NCBI RefSeq assembly: GCF_001969265.1
Contig: NZ_CP019304.1
Coordinates: 806,001-870,000, forward strand
Direction: 5' to 3'
Length of the DNA: 64,000 nucleotides
DNA from: Arthrobacter sp. QXT-31
Lineage (GTDB): Bacteria > Actinomycetota > Actinomycetes > Actinomycetales > Micrococcaceae
A model generated the notes under the pieces. It was not told where the DNA came from and made no database searches. It worked only from the letters and a program-made list of their open reading frames with translations. Positions 20,262 to 29,973 of this stretch are shown here, in pieces (position 1 is the stretch's first letter; every line of letters begins with the position of its first letter). The position numbers and the translations under genes are program-made.

Positions 20262-20316
20262 GGCACGATTGCAGGTGGAACCCGGACGTGACGATCGACG
20301 AAATGGAGACCCGCCT

Positions 20317-22146
20317 GTGAGGGAAGCAAGCACGGAACTGATGGTTGCGCTGGAGGACAGCAGCAACGTCACCGACCTGCTCCTGGACTGCTACCGGAAC
20401 AATCCTTCACACGCCGTCTACGCCCGCCGGGACGCCAGTGGCTGGCAGAACATCACAGCCGGGCATTTCCTGGACCAGGTCACCGCGCTGGCCAAAGGAC
20501 TCATAGCCGGCGGTCTGGCACCCGGGGACACCGTCGCCGTCCTCTCCGCCACCCGTTATGAGTGGACGCTGGTGGATTTTGCCATCTGGTTTGCCGGGGG
20601 CGTGACCGTCCCCATCTACGAAACCTCCTCGGCGAGCCAGGTGGAGTGGATCCTGTCCGACTCCGGTGCCGGCCGTGTTTTCGTGGAGGACCGCCAGAAG
20701 GCGGGGCTGCTGGAGCAGGTCCTGGCGGCCTCCAGCGTCCTGGCCGGCCGCCTGGTGCCGGTGGTCCGGATGGATTACGACGGCGATGCCCCCAACCTTG
20801 CCAGCCTCGCCGCCGCGGGGGCCGGGGTGACGGACGCCGAACTGGAGCGGCACCGCTCGGCCGCTGCGCTCTCGGACGTGGCCTCCCTCGTCTACACCTC
20901 CGGCACCACCGGCCGGCCCAAGGGCTGCGAGATCACGCACGGGAACTTTGCCCTCGTGGCCAGGAACATCGTGGCCTTCCTTCCCGAGCTGCTGCAGCAG
21001 GAGAACGCCAGGACCCTGATGTTCCTGCCGCTGGCCCACGTGCTGGCCCGGGCGGTTCAGGTGGTCTGCCTCACGGCCGGAGTGACGCTCGGCCACACCT
21101 CGGGAAACGCGCAGCTCCTTGATGACCTGCGCACCTTCAAACCCACCTTCCTGCTGGCTGTGCCCCGCATCTTCGAGAAGATCCGCGCCGGGGCGGAACA
21201 GAAGGCGAAGGACGCCGGGAAGTCGCGGCTGTTCACTGCAGCCTCCCGGGTGGCGGTCCGGTACTCGGAAGCGCTGGATTCCGTTGCACGGGGCGAGGGC
21301 GGCGGCCCTGGCGTGGCCCTGCGGGCACAGCACGCGCTGTTCGACCGCCTCGTCTATCCCCGCTTGCGCCAGGTGTTCGGCGGCAGCATGAAGTACGCCG
21401 TTTCCGGGGCAAGCCCGCTGAATGCGCGCGACGCACACTTCTTCAGGGGTGCGGGGATCACCGTGCTCGAGGGCTACGGCCTGACAGAGACCACGGCGCC
21501 ATGCACAGTGAACACCGCAGGCCTGACCCGGGTGGGCACGGTGGGCATCCCGGCGCCGGGCACAACCATCCGCATTGCCGAGGACGGCGAAGTCCTGGCC
21601 AGGGGCATCGGCGTGTTCAAGGGATACCACGCCAATGCGGCGGCTGACGCCGAGGCGTTCACCGATGGCTTCTTCCGCACCGGGGACCTCGGATCCCTCG
21701 ACGCCGACGGGTTCCTCACCATCACCGGGCGCAAGAAGGACCTGCTGGTCACTGCCGCCGGCAAGAACGTCGCCCCCGGACCGCTCGAGGAGAAAATCCG
21801 CGAACACCGGCTCGTGGGCCACGCCGTGGTGGTGGGTGACGGAAAGCCGTTCGTCTCTGCCCTGGTCACCCTGGATCCGGAGGGCCTCGAGCACTGGTGC
21901 AGGGAGCGCGGCGTTCCCGTGCCAGGATCCGCCGAGGCCTGCGCCGATCCCGCCGTGCGCAGTGCCATCCAGGAAGCGGTGGACGGTGCCAACAGCCTCG
22001 TCTCCAAGGCAGAGTCCATCCGCAAGTTCCGGGTCCTGGACGCCGCCTTCTCCGTGGAGTCAGGCCACCTGACGCCCTCCCTCAAACTCAAGAGGGCCGC
22101 CGTCGTCAAGGATTTTGAGGCAGAAATCGGGCAGCTGTACGGCTAA
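20317..22146 (+). CDS. Long-chain acyl-CoA synthetase (AMP-forming)
   Basis: 609-aa ANL-superfamily enzyme activating a fatty acid to acyl-CoA through an acyl-adenylate. Motifs in order: phosphate loop VYTSGTTGRPKG (about residue 192), PLAHVLARAV, gate GYGLTETTAP, FRTGDLGSLDADGFLTITGRKKDL and the C-terminal SLKLKRAAVVKDF with the adenylation lysine region. It resembles FadD15-type enzymes. GTG 20317 is preferred (GGAGACC upstream); an earlier frame start near 20269 would overlap the pmt end. It lies 55 nt after pmt and may be co-transcribed. Confidence 0.88.
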   Translation: MREASTELMVALEDSSNVTDLLLDCYRNNPSHAVYARRDASGWQNITAGHFLDQVTALAKGLIAGGLAPGDTVAVLSATRYEWTLVDFAIWFAGGVTVPIYETSSASQVEWILSDSGAGRVFVEDRQKAGLLEQVLAASSVLAGRLVPVVRMDYDGDAPNLASLAAAGAGVTDAELERHRSAAALSDVASLVYTSGTTGRPKGCEITHGNFALVARNIVAFLPELLQQENARTLMFLPLAHVLARAVQVVCLTAGVTLGHTSGNAQLLDDLRTFKPTFLLAVPRIFEKIRAGAEQKAKDAGKSRLFTAASRVAVRYSEALDSVARGEGGGPGVALRAQHALFDRLVYPRLRQVFGGSMKYAVSGASPLNARDAHFFRGAGITVLEGYGLTETTAPCTVNTAGLTRVGTVGIPAPGTTIRIAEDGEVLARGIGVFKGYHANAAADAEAFTDGFFRTGDLGSLDADGFLTITGRKKDLLVTAAGKNVAPGPLEEKIREHRLVGHAVVVGDGKPFVSALVTLDPEGLEHWCRERGVPVPGSAEACADPAVRSAIQEAVDGANSLVSKAESIRKFRVLDAAFSVESGHLTPSLKLKRAAVVKDFEAEIGQLYG

Positions 22147-22184
22147 ACGCAGCTGTACGGCTAACAGGCGTCGCCGCGGGACCG

Positions 22185-23519
22185 CTACAGGTTGGCGGGC
22201 CGTACGGTGGCCGGCTCCGGAGAGTCATCGGCGCCGGCTTCATCCTCCGCTTTTTCCCCTTTGCGCCCCTTCCGGACGGGAGCCAGTCCGCGACGCCTGC
22301 GGGTGGGCCAGGTCAGGATCAGCGTCACCACGGCCGTAACCAGGACCAGCGCGGCGATGACCAGGCCGGCGTCAATCCAGAACTGGCCGGGGAAGAGCCG
22401 GATCAGCGTATCCTCCAGCGCAAATGTCCAGGAGCCGGCGGCGAAGAAGATGCGGTGGAACTCGGTGAAGAACTGCTGCCAGCCGAGGACGGCCAGCGTG
22501 CCCAGGCCGATGATGAGCACCAGCGTCACAATGGAGCCGGCAAACAGACCCCGGCGCACTCCCCCGGGGGTGCGGCGCCGCAGGTAGATGATGGCGATGA
22601 TGCTGATCAGGATGAGCAGGGCACCGGCTCCAAACGCGGACAGGATGACGAGCTTCACGTCGGCCATGTGGCTGACCTCGCCGTCCTTGAACAGCTTTTC
22701 GCCGCTGCGGTTAACCAGTTCGCCCAGGTAGCGCGGACCGGACCAGTTGCTCAGGTAGTCCACGGCGTAGGAGCCGTAGGTCATGCGGTCGTCCGAGTTG
22801 AATCCGTAGCCGTCGCCGGGGAAACCGGGCCGGTGGTACTCGGCCCAGAGGAAGAGCGGGCTGGTCACGGCGCGCACGGCCAGGACCAGGAGGATTATGG
22901 GATAGAAAATGGCCAGCAGGACCTGGAGGAAACGGGGCAGCACCGGCTTGGCCCTGGCCGCCTGCTCGCGTTCGGCGTTCCGGCGTTCCACTTCCTCCTC
23001 GGGCGGGCGGACCTGGAGGGCGGACGTAGGCAGTGGTTCACTGAAAGGCTTTGGTTCGCTGTACGGCTTTGGTTCGCTGTACGGCTTTGGTTCACTGGTC
23101 GGCTTTGGTTCACTGGTCGGCTTTGGTTCGCTGAAGTGGGCGCCCGCGAGCGCGGATCCAGCCCGGGCCGGCCTGTCCGCCGCCGCGCTGCTGCCGGACC
23201 CGGTGTTCCGGTCTGCTGCCGCATCCTGGTCTTTTTCAGCGTTTTCGGCGGCCGCCGCCTCCGCAGCCTTGCGGTCGGCACGGCTTTCCGGCTGGGCTCC
23301 GGCTGAAGCTTCCTCCGGACGTGCTGCAGAGGGGCTGGCCCCGTCCCCCTCGGCGGCACGGGCTGCAGGGGCCGGCTTCATCCATTCAAACGCCGGCTCG
23401 TCGGTGTCCTCCGCGGGATCCAGCGCAGGGCTCGCCGCCGGATCCAGCCGCGGATCAAGGCGTCCGGACGGGGTCGGAGAATTGTCTTTCACTGCAGCTT
23501 CACTTCCGTAGGCGTCCAC
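22185..23519 (-). CDS. TIGR01906-like integral membrane protein with proline-rich N-terminus
   Basis: 444 aa of unknown function. The first 200 residues are disordered and acidic/alanine-rich, with five to six copies of a hexapeptide EPKP[T/Y/F]S. Then come a helix (about 215-235), the outer region FLWAEYHRPGFPGDGYGFNSD and DRMTYGSYAVDYLSNW typical of TIGR01906, and three more membrane helices with a basic, acidic-ended tail. The start is GTG 23519; GTG 23492 (VKDNSPTP), with GGAAG 10 nt upstream, is an equal alternative. Convergent with the acyl-CoA synthetase gene. Confidence 0.75.
   Translation of the reverse strand: MDAYGSEAAVKDNSPTPSGRLDPRLDPAASPALDPAEDTDEPAFEWMKPAPAARAAEGDGASPSAARPEEASAGAQPESRADRKAAEAAAAENAEKDQDAAADRNTGSGSSAAADRPARAGSALAGAHFSEPKPTSEPKPTSEPKPYSEPKPYSEPKPFSEPLPTSALQVRPPEEEVERRNAEREQAARAKPVLPRFLQVLLAIFYPIILLVLAVRAVTSPLFLWAEYHRPGFPGDGYGFNSDDRMTYGSYAVDYLSNWSGPRYLGELVNRSGEKLFKDGEVSHMADVKLVILSAFGAGALLILISIIAIIYLRRRTPGGVRRGLFAGSIVTLVLIIGLGTLAVLGWQQFFTEFHRIFFAAGSWTFALEDTLIRLFPGQFWIDAGLVIAALVLVTAVVTLILTWPTRRRRGLAPVRKGRKGEKAEDEAGADDSPEPATVRPANL
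23033..23140. repeat. 18-bp tandem repeats coding EPKPxS hexapeptides
   Basis: Five to six in-frame 18-bp units with the common part GGCTTTGGTTC, differing in the last bases (CGCTGTAC, ACTGGTC, CGCTGAAG). They encode the proline-rich repeat of the adjacent membrane protein. The near-identity of neighbouring units points to recent slippage. Confidence 0.9.
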
Positions 23520-23648
23520 GCACTGTCGTACCGGGATAAACCGGGGCCAGGCAGCGCTTCGTATCTCCCCAAGAGCCTACCGTCAGCCACTCCGGCACCG
23601 CGATGTGCCACCCCGCCGCCTGCGGGAATTATCGGCCGGCAGTCATAA

Positions 23649-24635
23649 TCATGCTGCAAGTTCTGTATGGCCGGCGTCCTGGCTGCCCAGGTCGCCCCGG
23701 GCTCCGCTGCGGTAGGCCCGTGCCCCGCAGACCAGCACATACAACCAGTATGCGGCCAGCACCGCCGCACCGATACTGATTTTCGCCCACACCGGCAAGG
23801 TGCTGGGCGTTACGAAGCCCTCCACGAGGCCGGAGACGAAGAGCACCAGGACCAGGCCAAGCGCCACCGTGATCATGGATCGTCCCTCTGCCGCGACGGC
23901 GCGGGACCTGGTCCGGGCGCCCGGCGACACCATGGCCCAAAAGATCCGCAATCCGGCAGCACAGGCCACGAACACCGCCGTCAGCTCCATCAGCCCGTGC
24001 GGCAGGATGTAGCTGAAAAACACGTCGGTCTTGCCCACCGCAGCAAACATCCCGGCGGCAACCCCCACCCCCTGGGCATTGGTGAACAGGATCATCGGCA
24101 CCCAGAATCCGGTGATGCCCAGGGCCACCGCCTGGGCACTGATCCAGGCGTTGTTGGTCCAGACGGCCCCGGCAAACGACGCTGCAGGATTCTCCGAGTA
24201 ATAGTCGATGAAGTCCTCTGTCACGTACCGCTGGACCTCCGCTTCCGAGGCGACAGCGCGCAGGGCCTCGGGCGAGGTGCCGATCCAGAGGGCGTAGGCG
24301 AAGCCAACAAGGCAGAACGCGGCGCCGCAGGCCACGGTCAGCCACCGGATCCGGTACAGGGCGGCCGGAAGCGCCAGAACGAAAAACTGCGCCAGGTCTT
24401 CCATGAAGTTCGACCGGGCACCGGTGAAGCGGGTCCGTGCCTGCGCCAGGGAGGCGGACAGGGACGCCGACAGCCCGCTCTCCGGCCCGGTGGAGCGCAG
24501 CAGGGAGAGGTGGGCGGAGGTCACCTGGTACAGGCGCAGCAGCTCATCGGCGTCGGCCCCGCTCAGGCGCCGCTTGTTCGCCAGGTCATGCAGGCGCGAC
24601 CAGGTGTCCGAGTTGACGGCGGAGAAGGCGTCCAT
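23649..24635 (-). CDS. Stage II sporulation protein M family (DUF95) membrane protein
   Basis: 328-aa polytopic membrane protein of the SpoIIM/DUF95 family. A soluble N-terminal helical part (LHDLANKRRLSGADADELLRLYQ) precedes about five membrane helices, with the family motif around FFSYILPHGLMELTAVFVACAAGLRIFW. This organism group does not sporulate, so the name is only a family label. ATG 24635 is preferred over GTG 24641 because GGAG lies 7 nt before it. It is divergent from an RDD gene, a typical pair. Confidence 0.88.
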   Translation of the reverse strand: MDAFSAVNSDTWSRLHDLANKRRLSGADADELLRLYQVTSAHLSLLRSTGPESGLSASLSASLAQARTRFTGARSNFMEDLAQFFVLALPAALYRIRWLTVACGAAFCLVGFAYALWIGTSPEALRAVASEAEVQRYVTEDFIDYYSENPAASFAGAVWTNNAWISAQAVALGITGFWVPMILFTNAQGVGVAAGMFAAVGKTDVFFSYILPHGLMELTAVFVACAAGLRIFWAMVSPGARTRSRAVAAEGRSMITVALGLVLVLFVSGLVEGFVTPSTLPVWAKISIGAAVLAAYWLYVLVCGARAYRSGARGDLGSQDAGHTELAA

Positions 24636-24682
24636 GTCCACGCTCCTACCCTAGCCTGCGGGGAATAGACTTTAGGCGACCG

Positions 24683-25522
24683 GTGGCCGATCAACGTACG
24701 GGGCAGGAATTGACTCCACTCATCACAGGCGAGGCAGTCGTCCTTGAGCTCCGCCCGGCGACTTTCGCTGCCCGCGCCCTCGGCCTGGTGCTCGACGTCG
24801 TGGTGCAGTCCGCGCTGCTGATAGGCATACTGACGGCGGTGGGCGCCGCCCGCGATGAGCTGGACGCCGCCGCTGCCGGGGCGCTCACCCTGGTCAGCGT
24901 GGTGTTGTGCTTCGTCATTGTTCCGGCCACCGTGGAGACCCTGACCCGCGGCCTCTCGCTGGGGAAACTGGCGGCCGGCCTGAGGATAGTACGTGACGAC
25001 GGCGGGGCCATCCGGTTCCGCCACGCTGTCATCCGGGCGCTGATCGGCTTCCTGGAGATCTACCTGACCTTCGGCGGTGTTGCGATCGCCGTCGCCCTCT
25101 TCGACGGCAGGTCCCGCCGGCTGGGGGACATCGTGGCCGGCACCTACTCGCTGCGTCGCCGGGTTCCGGTGGAACCGGCCATCGTCCCCCTCGCCCCGCG
25201 GCACCTCGCTGCCTGGGCGGGAGCGGCGGACATCGGCCGGATTCCGGATGCACTGGGCCGCCGGGCCGCGCAGTTCATGCGCCAGGCTCCGCGGATGTCC
25301 CCGCTGTCCCGCAGCGGCATGGCGGCAGCCCTCGCCACCGAAATGTCCGGATATGTGGCCCCGTCCCCGCCGCCCGGTACCACTCCCGACGACTACCTCG
25401 CTGCCGTGCTGGCCGAACGGCGCACGCGCGAACTGCGCCGTCTTAGTGCGGCACGGGCGCAAAGCAACCGGATCGGTGAACGGCTTCACCGGCTGCCGTT
25501 CACAGCGGGGCGGGAGACCTGA
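24683..25522 (+). CDS. RDD family membrane protein
   Basis: 279 aa, GTG start. The RDD domain occupies about residues 20-150: FAARALGLVLDVVVQSALLIG with its R/D residues, LTRGLSLGKLAAGLRIVRDDG and RRLGDIVAGTYSLRRR. The C-terminal 120 residues are soluble and arginine-rich. The function is unknown; RDD genes commonly accompany SpoIIM-like, MoxR and DUF58 genes, of which the latter two are about 13 kb away here. Confidence 0.88.
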   Translation: MADQRTGQELTPLITGEAVVLELRPATFAARALGLVLDVVVQSALLIGILTAVGAARDELDAAAAGALTLVSVVLCFVIVPATVETLTRGLSLGKLAAGLRIVRDDGGAIRFRHAVIRALIGFLEIYLTFGGVAIAVALFDGRSRRLGDIVAGTYSLRRRVPVEPAIVPLAPRHLAAWAGAADIGRIPDALGRRAAQFMRQAPRMSPLSRSGMAAALATEMSGYVAPSPPPGTTPDDYLAAVLAERRTRELRRLSAARAQSNRIGERLHRLPFTAGRET

Positions 25523-25570
25523 AGCGCCCGGTCACCCCCGGCACAGCAGGCCAGCGTTTGGCGAAGAGCC

Positions 25571-26803
25571 CTAGCGCTTGGCGTACTGGGCCCAGGGAAT
25601 GTTCCAGTCGCCGTAGCCCTCGAGCGGCTCGACCGGCGGGGCGCCCGTGTTCAGGACCTGGACGACGTCGCCGGACTTCATGTTGTTGAAGAACCAGGCA
25701 GCATCCGCGGGCAGCAGCCCGACACAGCCGTGGGAGACGTTCGCAACGCCCACCGAGCCCCACGCCGACTGGAGCGCCTGGTGGACATACACGCCGGAGG
25801 ACGTGAGCCTGTTCGCGTACTCCACGGTCAGCGGCGGGTAGTAACCCTTGTCGCCCGGCTTCAGGCCGATGCTTCCCGCGTTGAACTTGGAATGCCGCTC
25901 CTGCTCCATGATCACGGCGTAGCCGGTCGGGGAAAGCCAGTCGGACCCGCCCAGGGTGACGGGGGCGGTCCTGACCAGTTTGCCGTCGAAGTAAACCTTC
26001 ATGGTCTTGGTGTTGTCGTCCACCACGGCGAGGCGCTGCTGGCCCACCTTGAACTGCACCTTGGCGTTGAAGTTGCCGATCATGCCGTTGCCGAAGTCCA
26101 CCCCGAAGAGCTTCATGTCCACGGTGACCTGGCTGTTGGACGCCCAGAACTTCTCGGGGCGGATGCGGGCCTTCTGGTCCGAGTACCAGTGCCAGGCGAC
26201 GGGCTGCTTGGAGGAGACGCTGATCTTGACGGCCTTTTCCACCGCGGCCTTGTTGGTGACGGGCTCACTGAACACGATGTCGATCGGCTGCCCTGCGCCG
26301 ACGGTGGAGCCGTTCTCGGGGTACACGGCGGCGTCCGCTTCATTGGCGGGCTCCACGGTGGTGAAGGTCTGGGCCTTCTTGGTCTCCCGGCCCGCCTCAT
26401 CCACGATGGTGTAGCTGTAGCTGTAGGGTGTGTTGAACTGCAGCGGGTCCACGGCCGTCCACGTGCTGCCGTCGGCGCTCACAGTGCCTTGGACGGGCTC
26501 TCCCCCGGCGGCCGGCACCAGCACAACGTCCTGAACGCGGCCGTTGACGGCCTTCACTGAGGGCGCCACCGCGGGATTGACGCCCTTGGCGCCGTCGAGC
26601 GGAGTCACGCCCAGTTCCACAGCCTTGACCACCGGGCTGGCGAGGCCCGGTTCATTGCGGACCGGGCTGGAGGCCTCGGATTGGGGTGTGGGGTTTGCCC
26701 AGCCAGGGGCGGTGGCGACGCCGATTCCGCCGGCAGCAACCGCAGCGCAAATGGCGACGACGGCGATGATTTTGCCGGTTTTCCGGTTGTTCTTTTCCGT
26801 CAT
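25571..26803 (-). CDS. L,D-transpeptidase with Ig-like domains
   Basis: Secreted or lipid-anchored cell-wall enzyme that forms 3-3 peptidoglycan cross-links. The 410-aa protein has an N-terminal signal/anchor helix (KIIAVVAICAAVAAGGIGVATA), two immunoglobulin-like segments (about 60-265) as in mycobacterial LdtMt2, and the YkuD catalytic domain with NVSHGCVGL (His358, Cys360). A short C-terminal extension ends in GYGDWNIPWAQYAKR. ATG 26803 follows CGGAGAAA. Convergent with RDD. Confidence 0.93.
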   Translation of the reverse strand: MTEKNNRKTGKIIAVVAICAAVAAGGIGVATAPGWANPTPQSEASSPVRNEPGLASPVVKAVELGVTPLDGAKGVNPAVAPSVKAVNGRVQDVVLVPAAGGEPVQGTVSADGSTWTAVDPLQFNTPYSYSYTIVDEAGRETKKAQTFTTVEPANEADAAVYPENGSTVGAGQPIDIVFSEPVTNKAAVEKAVKISVSSKQPVAWHWYSDQKARIRPEKFWASNSQVTVDMKLFGVDFGNGMIGNFNAKVQFKVGQQRLAVVDDNTKTMKVYFDGKLVRTAPVTLGGSDWLSPTGYAVIMEQERHSKFNAGSIGLKPGDKGYYPPLTVEYANRLTSSGVYVHQALQSAWGSVGVANVSHGCVGLLPADAAWFFNNMKSGDVVQVLNTGAPPVEPLEGYGDWNIPWAQYAKR

Positions 26804-26966
26804 GACTGGTTTCTCCGTGTCCCACCGGGCTGCCGATCGGCATCCGTCCGTGTGCCCAGCGGTAACGCTGACCAGCCAATTTTATCGCACGGCAGTGCTG
26901 CGCCTGACCCGGCGGCCACGGCGCGCCGGGCTGCCAGGGTGGAGGGCGCGCCGTAGCCGGTGACTG

Positions 26967-28448
<1,482 letters not shown>

Positions 28449-28500
28449 GGGAATCCTTTGCTGTATCCGGCGTCTAGCCTTGTGCGGTGCTGGCTGGGTG

Positions 28501-28740
28501 TTAGGCGGTGGGGGCGGCCGCTGCGGGGCCGCCGTCGTGCTGGTCCGACCGGGCGGCCGTTGCGGCGGCGCGAAGCTCCGGCGGAAGCAGCAGCGGGATG
28601 CCGTCCTCGATGGCGTACCGGACCCGCTCGCCGGTCTCCGCCGCCGACGTTGAGACGAGTTCCTCGCCCTCCTGGGTCAGGGCCGATCCGGTGACCGGGC
28701 ACCGCAGGACGGACAACAGTTCAGGACTGATCTTTGGCAT
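28501..28740 (-). CDS. Trm112-like protein
   Basis: 79-aa small protein of the Trm112/YcaR family. It has [18 protein letters not shown] at the N-terminus and [14 protein letters not shown] in the middle. Only one of the usual metal cysteines is obvious. Such proteins act as partners or activators, and in actinobacteria they sit beside phosphomannomutase genes, which is not the case here. GGGAGC precedes the ATG. Confidence 0.85.
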   Translation of the reverse strand: MPKISPELLSVLRCPVTGSALTQEGEELVSTSAAETGERVRYAIEDGIPLLLPPELRAAATAARSDQHDGGPAAAAPTA

Positions 28741-28866
28741 GGTGGATGCTCCCTGCTGGGCACAAGCGCGATGGCTGACGGAATTCAGCTTCCAGCCTAC
28801 CGCCAGTTCGGTACGAGGATGGTTTGCGAACGGCCGGGACGGCTCCCGGGGATGGTCCGCACGGAA

Positions 28867-29250
28867 TCAGGAGGGTTCGCGCAGGATGCGCAGGTGGCCG
28901 CGGCGGGTGCCCTCCGTTGCGGCGGGCGCCTCCAGCGCCGAGTGGGCGGCGCGCTGACCCGGGGCCGGGGACGCCGGGCGGGATGCAGCCTCACGGACGG
29001 CGTCGGCCAGGGCCAGAAGGTCGTCTGGACCCGGCTGGGGCGGCTGCGAAGGCATGGCCAGGCGGAGCACTTCCCAGCCGCGCGGCACGGTCAGCGAACC
29101 GGCGTGCTGCTCGCAGAGGTCGTAGCAGTGCGGCTCCGCGTAGGTCGCCAGCGGGCCGAGGACGGCGGTGGAGTCCGCGTAGACGTACGTCAACGTGGCC
29201 ACCGCGGACTGGCGGCAAGCTGATCTTGAACACTGACGTATTGCACCCAC
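28867..29250 (-). CDS. DUF3499 family protein
   Basis: 127-aa actinobacterial protein of unknown function. Conserved cysteine/histidine pairs suggest a zinc-binding fold: CSRSACRQSAVATLTYVYAD, then AEPHCYDLCEQHAG and VPRGWEVLRL. The start is set at GTG 29250 just before the first cysteines; no good ribosome site is visible. It is divergent from the degenerate metallopeptidase gene, as in mycobacteria (Rv3258c/Rv3259 as recalled). Confidence 0.85.
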   Translation of the reverse strand: MGAIRQCSRSACRQSAVATLTYVYADSTAVLGPLATYAEPHCYDLCEQHAGSLTVPRGWEVLRLAMPSQPPQPGPDDLLALADAVREAASRPASPAPGQRAAHSALEAPAATEGTRRGHLRILREPS

Positions 29251-29394
29251 GAAAACACAGAATACTCCGCCCCAGGCAGATTTCCCGACATTGACGGCGG
29301 CCCGCGCCACGGCGGCGGGCCTGCCGGCGCCACGACGGCGGGGCTCCGGTCCGGTTATGTCGCGCAAATCATTTGGCGGGTCTAGAGTCTGTAT

Positions 29395-29907
29395 ATGCAG
29401 TCATCGCACCACTCTTCGGGTTTCACGGTCCGGTTGGCTGACCCGGATTCGCCCCGGGACGCTGCCGGGGTTCCTGCTGGCCGGAGCTTCGTCCAGCGCC
29501 GGCGCAACCGGCACGGCCGCGGCCTGCGGGGCGAACTGCTGCTGCCCACCCTCCCCGGTTACCGGAGCCGCTCGGACCGGTTCGATGAATTCGTGATGGA
29601 CTCCGCCCAGCGGCTACACGACATCTGGGGCAAGCCCCTCGACGGCGTCCGGTTCGCCGTCGATGAGATCCCGCCAAACCTCGAACAGCTTCTGGCCGAG
29701 CGCTCACCCGCGCCGCTGGGCTGCTACACCCCTGCCACCGAGGATGAGGGGCCCATCATCACGTTGTACCGCCGCGTGGTTGAGCAGGCCTGCCCGGTCA
29801 AGGAGGAGCTCCAGGACCTGGTGCATGATGTGGTGGTGGAGCACACCGCCGAGATGCTCGGCGTGGCCCCGGAAACGCTGGACCCCGTCTACCGCCGGCG
29901 TTACTAG
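29395..29907 (+). CDS. Metallopeptidase-family (minimal zincin) protein, motif degenerate
   Basis: 170 aa. It begins with a basic, poorly conserved region (about 1-45), then LPTLPGYRSRSDRFDEFVMDSAQ and FAVDEIPPNLEQLLAE. The place of the HExxH zinc motif reads VHDVVVEHTAEML, so the canonical glutamate and spacing are lost. The protein ends APETLDPVYRRRY. Rv3259 of M. tuberculosis, as I recall it, is similarly degenerate, so loss of catalysis may be ancestral. The function is unknown. Confidence 0.75.
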   Translation: MQSSHHSSGFTVRLADPDSPRDAAGVPAGRSFVQRRRNRHGRGLRGELLLPTLPGYRSRSDRFDEFVMDSAQRLHDIWGKPLDGVRFAVDEIPPNLEQLLAERSPAPLGCYTPATEDEGPIITLYRRVVEQACPVKEELQDLVHDVVVEHTAEMLGVAPETLDPVYRRRY

Positions 29908-29943
29908 CGCGGCGCTACTGGCGGCCGGCCCGAAAACACCAGG

Positions 29944-29964
29944 GCCCGGTCCTGAAAACCGGGC
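29944..29964. terminator. Hairpin between convergent genes
   Basis: GCCCGGT/ACCGGGC arms (29944-29950 and 29958-29964) with a 7-nt loop, placed between the stop codons of the zincin-like gene (plus) and the DUF5719 gene (minus). There is no long T-run. Confidence 0.55.
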
Positions 29965-29973
29965 GCACCTCAG

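Noticed and set aside
23649..24635. Evidence for sporulation from the SpoIIM name
   Set aside because: The DUF95 family is widespread in non-sporulating actinobacteria and no other sporulation gene is present.
28449..28500. SAH riboswitch before ahcY
   Set aside because: The gap is only 52 nt and lacks the expected structure.
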